This document shows, one piece after another, positions 58,548 to 64,000 of a stretch of 64,000 nt of DNA (position 1 is its first letter; every line of letters begins with the position of its first letter). Source of the stretch: JAJAZB01 sp964244295. GTDB lineage: Bacteria > Bacteroidota > Bacteroidia > Cytophagales > Spirosomataceae. The stretch lies in contig CAXTIG010000014.1 of NCBI GenBank assembly GCA_964244295.1, positions 1 through 64,000 on the forward strand. Direction: 5' to 3'. The notes beneath the pieces are model-generated. The model worked only from the letters and a program-made list of their open reading frames with translations. It had not been told where the DNA came from and ran no database searches. A program made the position numbers and the translations under genes.

Positions 58548-60476
58548 TCAACCCAAAATCAACCCCCGCAGGCTCCAGGCCAGCAAGGCCGCAATGCCGA
58601 TGACCATCGCGAAGACGTAGAAGCCCGTCGCGCCGGTTTGGGCGAGGCGGAATTCCTTCGAGAGGCCCTTCACGAATTTCCCGACGCCTTCGACCAGCAA
58701 ATCAATCAACAGAAAATCGACGACCTGGTAAAAAAACCGCGAAAGCACTTCGATGGGCCGCACGAACACGGCGTCGTAGAGTTCATCGACGTAGTATTTT
58801 TTGTAAATCACTTTCTGCAAGCCGCTTTCCTGCCCCTCGGCCACCGGCACCGTGTTGCGGCCCACGAACAGCCCGTAAGCCAGGGCCAGCGAAGCCAGCG
58901 CCGCCACCACCGAAGTGCCCATCAACAGGTACTCGGTCGAGTGGGAAAGCGCGGCCCTTGCGAAGGCTTCGGGCCGGGCCTGCCGGGCGGCGTCGAAGAG
59001 CGGAGCCATAAATTCGGATAGTTTCGCGCTGCCGCCCAGCACTTCGGGTACGTTGAAAAAGCCGCCCACGGCGCTCAACAGGGCCAGAATCAGCAGCGGG
59101 AGCGTCATCGTCAGCGGCGATTCGTGGAGGTGGTGTTGCTGCTCGGGGGTGCCCCGGAATTTCCCAAAAAACGTCAGGAACAAGAGCCGGAACATATAAA
59201 ATGAGGTGAGCGCGGAGGTAAACACGCCAATCACCCACATAGCTTTGTTGTGCTCAAAAACGTGCAGTAGGATTTCGTCTTTCGAGAAAAACCCCGCGAA
59301 GGGTGGAATCCCCGCGATGGCGATGGTGCCAATCAGGAAGGTGGCGAAGGTAATCGGCAGGGCCTTGCGCAGGCCGCCCATGTTGCGAAGGTCCTGCGGA
59401 TCGCCGCCCGGCTCGTTGCTCATGGCGTGAATCACCGACCCGGCCCCGAGGAAGAGAAGGGCCTTGAAAAACGCGTGGGTCATCACGTGGAAAAAGGCGG
59501 GCGTGTAGGCCGCCATGCCGAGGCCCAGAAACATATAGCCCAACTGCGAAACCGTGGAGTAGGCCAGCACTTTTTTGATGTCGTTCTGGAAAAGCCCGAT
59601 GCTCGCCGCCAGCAAGGCCGTCGCCAGTCCAATCCAGCCGACGATTTCGAGGGTTTCGGGGGCCAGGGTGTAGAGCAGGTTGGAGCGGACGACCATGTAA
59701 ATCCCCGCCGTCACCATCGTAGCGGCGTGGATGAGCGCCGAGACGGGCGTCGGCCCGGCCATCGCGTCGGGTAGCCAGGTGTAGAGCGGAATTTGCGCCG
59801 ACTTGCCCGCCGCGCCGATGAAGAGCAGCAGCGTAATCCAGAAAATCGTGGTATTGCCCGGCTGCAACCCGGCGGCCTGCCGGAATACGTCGGCGAATTC
59901 GACGCTGCCGAAGGTGGTGATCATCAAAAAAATACCCAGCAAGTAGCCTAAATCGCCGATGCGGTTCATGATGAAAGCCTTGCGGGCGGCATCGCCGTAG
60001 GGGCTGTTTTTATTCCAAAACCCGATGAGCAGGTACGAACATAGTCCCACTCCTTCCCAGCCGATAAACATGACGAGGTAGCCCGAACCCATCACGAGCA
60101 GCAGCATGAAAAATACGAAGAGGTTCAGAAACGAGAAGAATTTCCCAAAACCTTCGTCGTGCTTCATGTACCCGATGCTGTACAGGTGAATCAGCGACCC
60201 GACGCCCGTGATAATCAGCATGAACAAGAGCGAAAGCTGATCGACTTGAAAGCCAAAGCTGAGGTTGAGCGCCCCGACGGTAATCCAGTCGTAGACTTTT
60301 TCGACGCGGGGTTGCCCGTCGAAAGCCAGAAACTGCAACAACACGATGACGAACGAGGCCAGCACGGTGCCGGTGCCAATCAGGCCCGCCAGCGGTTTGG
60401 GGATTCGGCGAAAACCAATGCCGTTGAGCAGAAAACCCAGGAACGGGAGGAGGGGGATGAGTACCAGTAAAGACAT
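58548..60476 (-). CDS. nuoL: NADH-quinone oxidoreductase subunit L
   Basis: A 642-residue complex I subunit with the distal proton channel and the long lateral helix at the C-terminus. FVFFMLLLVMGSGYLVMFIGWEGVGLCSYLLIGFW near residue 130 carries the key Glu; AQIPLYTWLPDAMAGPTPVSALIHAATMVTAGIYM near residue 230 is the signature; KKVLAYSTVSQLGYM follows. The start is the ATG at 60476. It ends one base before the RusA-like gene. Confidence 0.97.
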   Translation of the reverse strand: MSLLVLIPLLPFLGFLLNGIGFRRIPKPLAGLIGTGTVLASFVIVLLQFLAFDGQPRVEKVYDWITVGALNLSFGFQVDQLSLLFMLIITGVGSLIHLYSIGYMKHDEGFGKFFSFLNLFVFFMLLLVMGSGYLVMFIGWEGVGLCSYLLIGFWNKNSPYGDAARKAFIMNRIGDLGYLLGIFLMITTFGSVEFADVFRQAAGLQPGNTTIFWITLLLFIGAAGKSAQIPLYTWLPDAMAGPTPVSALIHAATMVTAGIYMVVRSNLLYTLAPETLEIVGWIGLATALLAASIGLFQNDIKKVLAYSTVSQLGYMFLGLGMAAYTPAFFHVMTHAFFKALLFLGAGSVIHAMSNEPGGDPQDLRNMGGLRKALPITFATFLIGTIAIAGIPPFAGFFSKDEILLHVFEHNKAMWVIGVFTSALTSFYMFRLLFLTFFGKFRGTPEQQHHLHESPLTMTLPLLILALLSAVGGFFNVPEVLGGSAKLSEFMAPLFDAARQARPEAFARAALSHSTEYLLMGTSVVAALASLALAYGLFVGRNTVPVAEGQESGLQKVIYKKYYVDELYDAVFVRPIEVLSRFFYQVVDFLLIDLLVEGVGKFVKGLSKEFRLAQTGATGFYVFAMVIGIAALLAWSLRGLILG

Positions 60477-60567
60477 CTTGAATTTGAAAATGTGTCAATT
60501 TGAAAATTTGAAAATGCAGTATTCCAAGTCATTGGCACATTTTCACATTCCCAAATTTTCAAATTAG
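60477..60567. repeat. AATTTGAAAATGTG-type imperfect palindrome between nuoK and nuoL
   Basis: AATTTGAAAATGTGTCAATTTG has an inverse counterpart CACATTTTCACATT...CAAATTTTCAAATT downstream, with direct repeats of AATTTGAAAAT. AT-rich, like the gap between nuoM and nuoN. Confidence 0.55.
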
Positions 60568-60900
60568 TTACCCTTTCAGGCGATTCAACAGCCCGATGTC
60601 GATGGAGGAAATGTTGCGGTAAATCATCACGATGATCGCCAGGCCCACCGACACCTCCGCCGCCGCCACGGCCATGATAAAAAACACGAACACCTGCCCC
60701 GCCGGGTCGGCGCGGTAGGACGAAAAGGCCACCAGCAGCAGGTTGACGGCATTGAGCATCAACTCGACCGACATGAAAATGATCAGGGCGTTGCGCCGGG
60801 TGAGTACCCCGACGATGCCGATGACGAACAGCGCCGCCGCAAACCAGATGTAATACGGCAAGGGAATTCGCTGAACGACTTCGGGGATGGTGGGTTGCAT
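60568..60900 (-). CDS. nuoK: NADH-quinone oxidoreductase subunit K
   Basis: A 110-residue membrane subunit of complex I with three helices. The conserved glutamates lie in FMSVELMLNAVNLLLVAF near residue 45 and VAAAEVSVGLAIIVMIYR near residue 80. ATG 60900 (MQPTIPEVVQRIPLPYY) is chosen over the Met seventeen codons upstream, which lacks support. It is the first nuo gene of this cluster: nuoA-J are not upstream in the window. Confidence 0.95.
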   Translation of the reverse strand: MQPTIPEVVQRIPLPYYIWFAAALFVIGIVGVLTRRNALIIFMSVELMLNAVNLLLVAFSSYRADPAGQVFVFFIMAVAAAEVSVGLAIIVMIYRNISSIDIGLLNRLKG

Positions 60901-60973
60901 ACGGAGTTTTAAGGTCAGGGGGTTTGGCGCGTAAACCGAAGTCACCGCCAAAAGCTGGCGGCAAAAGTACCAT

Positions 60974-61030
60974 AACCCCGCAAGGATTCAAACGCAAATC
61001 CCCGCGAGGGTTTAAAACCCTCGCGGGGTT
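60974..61030. repeat. CCCCGCGAGGGTTT palindrome
   Basis: Bases 61000-61028 are a perfect palindrome (CCCCGCGAGGGTTT-A-AAACCCTCGCGGGG form). A further CCCCGCAAGG half lies at 60977-60986. It is between the DUF4198 gene and nuoK and may end the former's transcript, although there is no T tract. Confidence 0.8.
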
Positions 61031-61046
61031 AGGACGGGGGATTTTT

Positions 61047-61859
61047 TCAGGGAATCGCAAAACTGAAGGCCGTCCAGAAGCTTTCCCAATCCGCGTCGGG
61101 GCAGCCTTCGCAGGGCCGCAGGTGGGTCGTGCGCAGCACCCAGGCCCCCCGGTAGGGCAGTTTGAAGCGGGCAAAGCCTTGCTCGTCGGTGTAGGTGATG
61201 AGTTCGGTAAACTTCCCTTCCGGCCCTTTGTGCAGGGCCATGATGACTTTTTTCAGCATCGGCTTCCCCTCAAAAAACAACTGCGCTTCGAGTTGAGCGC
61301 CCGGTTTGAGCAGGTAAGGATTTTGGGAAGGCACGATTTCGATGCGGTGGCCGAGGCGCTTGGCGAAGGTGCGGTCGGCGGCGCTGGGCGGGCCAACCTG
61401 CACGAGAGCCTTCAGGCTGCGGGCGTAGCGTTCGCGCTCGACGGCGTGTTTGCGGCCCGGTTTTTCACGGGCATCCATCGCGTCGATTTGGTACTCGTGG
61501 ATGAGGTAGCGGTGAAACAGCGAATCGGCGAGGGGGATTCTTGAGAAATTCCGCTCCATCGAAATGAGGCCCAGACCGTTGAAATCGAGTTTTTTTCGCA
61601 GAATCGGTAGGGTGCTGTCCGGCATGGCGGGCAGCAGATTTTCCACGCCCGCCGCCGTGTGCAGGGCGTAGTTGATGGTTTTATAGCGTTGGGTGACGCG
61701 CTCTTCTTCCGCCACGAGGTCGTCGCCCACGAGGAGGTGCAGTGTGAGAACATCCCCTTTTTTGAGGAGGTATTTTTCGGCAGAAAACCAGTAATCGTGG
61801 CTGCTGAGGAGCACGATGACCCCGAGCAAGAGAAGTCGGCGGAGGTTAGGAACGACCAT
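61047..61859 (-). CDS. DUF4198-type exported protein
   Basis: A 270-residue exported protein resembling DUF4198. ATG 61859 starts a signal (MVVPNLRRLLLLGVIVLL), and the mature part opens SSHDYWFSAEKYLLKKGDVLTLHLLVGDDL, a His-Asp-Tyr/Phe-Trp start common in the family. The C-terminal domain EIVPSQNPYLLKPGAQLEAQLFFEGKPM and YTDEQGFARFKLPYRGAWVLRTTHLRPC has the look of an Ig-like metal-uptake domain; Cys-x-x-Cys occurs as CEGC near the end. Members are often linked to nickel or cobalt import; no such transporter is adjacent. Confidence 0.8.
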   Translation of the reverse strand: MVVPNLRRLLLLGVIVLLSSHDYWFSAEKYLLKKGDVLTLHLLVGDDLVAEEERVTQRYKTINYALHTAAGVENLLPAMPDSTLPILRKKLDFNGLGLISMERNFSRIPLADSLFHRYLIHEYQIDAMDAREKPGRKHAVERERYARSLKALVQVGPPSAADRTFAKRLGHRIEIVPSQNPYLLKPGAQLEAQLFFEGKPMLKKVIMALHKGPEGKFTELITYTDEQGFARFKLPYRGAWVLRTTHLRPCEGCPDADWESFWTAFSFAIP

Positions 61860-61895
61860 GAATAAGTAACTTTTGATTTTTGAAAAAGACGTGAT

Positions 61896-61980
61896 TGTCA
61901 TCCTGAAAGGACCTTGTCGGCTTACCGATCAGTTATCTAAAACGAGAACGGTAGTCCAACAAGGTCCTTTCAGGATGACA
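61896..61980. repeat. GTCATCCTGAAAGGACCTTG-type inverted repeat (family D)
   Basis: TGTCATCCTGAAAGGACCTTG is matched in inverse at 61960-61980 with about 45 bp between. Lies in the gap between the SDR stop and the DUF4198 start. Confidence 0.9.
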
Positions 61981-62020
61981 GGCTTATTGGCTTATTGTAT
62001 CTACCACTCTTGCGGGGAAT

Positions 62021-62785
62021 TTAGTACGGCGACGGACTCACGCTCGTCCAGCCCCCATCCACCACCAGACTTTGCCCCGTCACGTGCCCGGCCTGCGGCG
62101 AGACGAAGTAGAGCGCGGCGGCGGCGATGTCTTCGACGGTCGCCGGTTTGCCCATCGGCGTGATTCGGGACCAGGTTTTCACGTAGTCGGGGTCGTCCAG
62201 CGTGCGCTCGGTGAGCGTGGCGCCGGGGGCGACGCAGTTGATGGTGATGCCGTGCGGGGAAAGGTCCACAACGAGGGCTTTGGCGAGCATTTCCAACGCG
62301 GCTTTGGTCATGCCGTAGGCGGCGAGGAACGGGTGGGCTTGGTGACCAGTCACGGAAGAAGTCAGCAAAATTCGCCCGCCTTCGCCCTGCTTCCGCATTT
62401 GTTTTGCGGCGGCCTGGGTCAGGAAAAACGAACCGCGCAGGTTTAAATCGACCAATTTTTGAAACGAATCGGGTTGGTAGTCAAAGAAATCGCCGAAGGT
62501 GGTCATGCCCGCGTTGGCGACGACGACGGTGAGTTTGCCAAATTCCTGAACCGCCGTTTCGACCAGCTTCTCGATAAAAATCACGTTGGCGGCATCGCCG
62601 GGGTAGGCCAGGCAGCGGCCACCGGCGGCCCAGATTCGGGCGGCGGCGGATTCGGCCAGAGACGCGTCGGCGTCGTTGAGCAACACCGCCGCACCTTGAG
62701 CCGCCAGTTGACGGCAGATTTCATAACCGATGCCCTGCCCGGCTCCGGTAACGAGGGCGACTTGATTCTCAAAGAGCTGAGTCAT
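62021..62785 (-). CDS. SDR family oxidoreductase
   Basis: A 254-residue short-chain dehydrogenase (classical SDR). The cofactor loop is TGAGQGIG near residue 13, NAG in VANAGMTTFG near residue 90, catalytic Ser in LLTSSVTG, Tyr-x-x-x-Lys in YGMTK near residue 155, and the C-terminal VDGGW. LLNDAD at the second strand end suggests NAD(H) over NADP(H). The substrate is not clear; the FabG-like features (APGATLTERT) are common to many SDRs. Confidence 0.93.
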   Translation of the reverse strand: MTQLFENQVALVTGAGQGIGYEICRQLAAQGAAVLLNDADASLAESAAARIWAAGGRCLAYPGDAANVIFIEKLVETAVQEFGKLTVVVANAGMTTFGDFFDYQPDSFQKLVDLNLRGSFFLTQAAAKQMRKQGEGGRILLTSSVTGHQAHPFLAAYGMTKAALEMLAKALVVDLSPHGITINCVAPGATLTERTLDDPDYVKTWSRITPMGKPATVEDIAAAALYFVSPQAGHVTGQSLVVDGGWTSVSPSPY

Positions 62786-62812
62786 CGTTTCAAAACGCAG
62801 TTAAAGAAGACA

Positions 62813-64000
62813 TCATAATTTCCCTGCGTTTTTCAAATCGGTATAAAATTGCTTCATCACAATCCGATAAGATTCTGAATTTGGGTGGGCGGGATCGGAT
62901 TTTAATACGTATTTATTTAAATCAAGCAAATTCGAATAATCGAATAAGTCAATTCCTGCTTCTTTGAAATCAGCTTTCATCGCCGAATTTAGTGCTTGAC
63001 CCGGAAAAATCAGCACATAAAAATTATCGTTTTTAAACTGTTTTTGGTATTCGCATTTCGATTTTTTGATCACATCGACTACTAATTTGTAATGAGCTTC
63101 GGTGTGTTTTTTAGGAAATCCTATCCGAAAGTAATTCCAGAGGTTCGTAGTGCCCAGCCAAGTCAACACATCATACCGGATCTTGTGGGCTGTCCGGTAA
63201 ATACCATCGGTGGTTAAATGTTCCCGGTCTAATGCCGGGAAGCGACCTTGTTGGAGCAGGGTCCAACGGGTGGCCGGGAGTGTCCGGTCGATGTGATCGG
63301 TGATGTACGTAAAAACGGCAAACCCAGTGGAATCAGGCACCTGACTTCGAATAGTTTGGTGCTGGAAACGAGCCAACGTTTGCAAGGGCGAATAGGCCAG
63401 AAATCCGTAATTGTACGCGTGGTAGTTAGTGGCTAATTCACTAAAATAAAAGGGCATGGTTTGACTATCGCTAACGCCATCACCGTAGGTAAACGAACAC
63501 CCTAGAAACAAGGAGTACTTCGTTCGAGGCTGACCCAGAGAAACGGAGTAAGGAACCAGACGACGGGAGAAACTATCGTGCGTAAACTGGAGTGAGTCCC
63601 CATTTTCCGAGGGCCAGACCAATTTTGAATCAGGTTTTGGCTTAACTCCAAACGTATCGTCTGGAATGAGTACCTCTTGGTACTGTACTTTGCCTCCCGG
63701 TCGTTTTGGCGGGGAAGTAGGCGCCATGAGGTTCTGAATACGTCTGTTTTGTAATTTAATCAGAATACCCACTACCAACTCGACCAGTACGAGGGTACCA
63801 ACAAAGGTAATCAGAAAGATAAGACTATTCGTCAGCCACTTTTTCCCGATACTAAAAAGCAGGGACAGAATGGAAAATAATGCACAAGAAAAGATAAATT
63901 TATATCCAATTGCTTCGACATCAATGCCTTTGACGATACCATTTCCATCCCCAAAAAAATAATCAATGGCTTGTAAAAAGCAGACAACGGTAATTATTAA
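62813..64000 (-). CDS. membrane-anchored SGNH hydrolase-like protein, partial
   Basis: The reading frame continues without a stop from 62813 to the window edge, so at least 395 residues are coded and the start lies beyond 64000. The visible N-terminal part has three hydrophobic segments (LIITVVCFLQAIDYFF; KFIFSCALFSILSLLFSI; SLIFLITFVGTLVLVELVVG). The rest resembles an SGNH/GDSL-type domain: FLGCSFTYGDGVSD gives the block I Ser, and DPAHPNSESY near the end gives the Asp and His. It could add or remove acyl groups on a surface polymer; unproven. The segment from 63778 downstream was the only part with an in-frame start-like codon (TTG). Confidence 0.75.
   Translation of the reverse strand, partial: LIITVVCFLQAIDYFFGDGNGIVKGIDVEAIGYKFIFSCALFSILSLLFSIGKKWLTNSLIFLITFVGTLVLVELVVGILIKLQNRRIQNLMAPTSPPKRPGGKVQYQEVLIPDDTFGVKPKPDSKLVWPSENGDSLQFTHDSFSRRLVPYSVSLGQPRTKYSLFLGCSFTYGDGVSDSQTMPFYFSELATNYHAYNYGFLAYSPLQTLARFQHQTIRSQVPDSTGFAVFTYITDHIDRTLPATRWTLLQQGRFPALDREHLTTDGIYRTAHKIRYDVLTWLGTTNLWNYFRIGFPKKHTEAHYKLVVDVIKKSKCEYQKQFKNDNFYVLIFPGQALNSAMKADFKEAGIDLFDYSNLLDLNKYVLKSDPAHPNSESYRIVMKQFYTDLKNAGKL

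Noticed and set aside
1..64000. CRISPR arrays
   Set aside because: The repeats are scattered palindromes of differing sequence, not evenly spaced direct repeats, and no Cas genes are present.
1..64000. tRNA or rRNA genes
   Set aside because: No cloverleaf with a T-arm GGTTCGA-type core and CCA-like end or rRNA-like block was found by eye.

Overview
The window is a stretch of chromosome from a member of the Bacteroidota, most likely the order Cytophagales (Spirosomataceae-like). Four things support this. It carries type IX secretion genes (PorU, PorV and a cargo protein with a T9SS sorting domain). Several genes have the Bacteroidota promoter form TAnnTTTG, once with TTG 19 bases upstream. 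Shine-Dalgarno sequences are weak or absent. Families typical of the phylum are present (BatD, the DUF1800/DUF1501 pair, the Bacteroidota form of IleRS). No rRNA, tRNA, CRISPR array or phage was found. About 54 intact protein genes and two gene remnants are supported.

Layout. Bases 1-9.7 kb hold a lipoprotein, a Fic-family remnant with an operator-like palindrome, ileS, a Uma2 protein, a GH16 lipoprotein and the DUF1800-DUF1501 pair. Bases 9.7-15.6 kb hold a small DUF2188/YdaT-like gene, a membrane AraC regulator, an M1 peptidase fusion and a serine hydrolase; the last two share an upstream palindrome. Bases 15.7-24 kb hold a sialidase-like protein, a second Uma2 protein, a Na+/solute symporter, a TauE-type permease, a TPMT-type methyltransferase, thioredoxin, a DUF983 protein, a rhodanese and a PadR/membrane-protein pair. 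Bases 24-36 kb hold a penicillin-acylase-family protein, a T9SS cargo protein, a two-component system, hemB, pyrC, batD, aroC and a broken VapBC-like toxin-antitoxin pair. Bases 36-48 kb hold uup, dedA, a sugar isomerase, a TolB-like propeller, alkA-ogt, gamma carbonic anhydrase, SelW-like, CBS and M16 genes. Bases 48-53.7 kb hold porV, porU and sprT. Bases 53.9-60.9 kb hold gtrA and nuoN, nuoM, nuoL, nuoK, with two foreign-looking nuclease genes lodged between nuoL and nuoM. The right end holds a DUF4198 protein, an SDR dehydrogenase and a membrane-anchored SGNH protein that runs off the edge.

The most unusual feature is a heavy load of inverted repeats of 50-235 bp in at least six sequence families. 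They fill many intergenic gaps, supply stop or start codons to neighbouring genes, interrupt a PIN toxin gene, and sit in frame inside ileS (three insertions) and uup. The largest ileS insertion is a 474-bp element with matching terminal inverted repeats that encodes a complete DUF559 (Vsr-like) endonuclease domain, translated as part of isoleucyl-tRNA synthetase. The second strong candidate for a new system is the RusA-like resolvase plus PD-(D/E)XK nuclease pair embedded in the respiratory complex I operon with one-base and overlapping gene junctions.

How the genes work together. PorU and PorV act at the outer membrane to cleave and attach T9SS cargo such as the 26.3-kb protein. NuoKLMN form the membrane arm of complex I. 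AlkA and Ogt form an alkylation-repair operon. The histidine kinase and response regulator form one signalling pair. HemB, PyrC and AroC are single housekeeping enzymes of tetrapyrrole, pyrimidine and aromatic synthesis.
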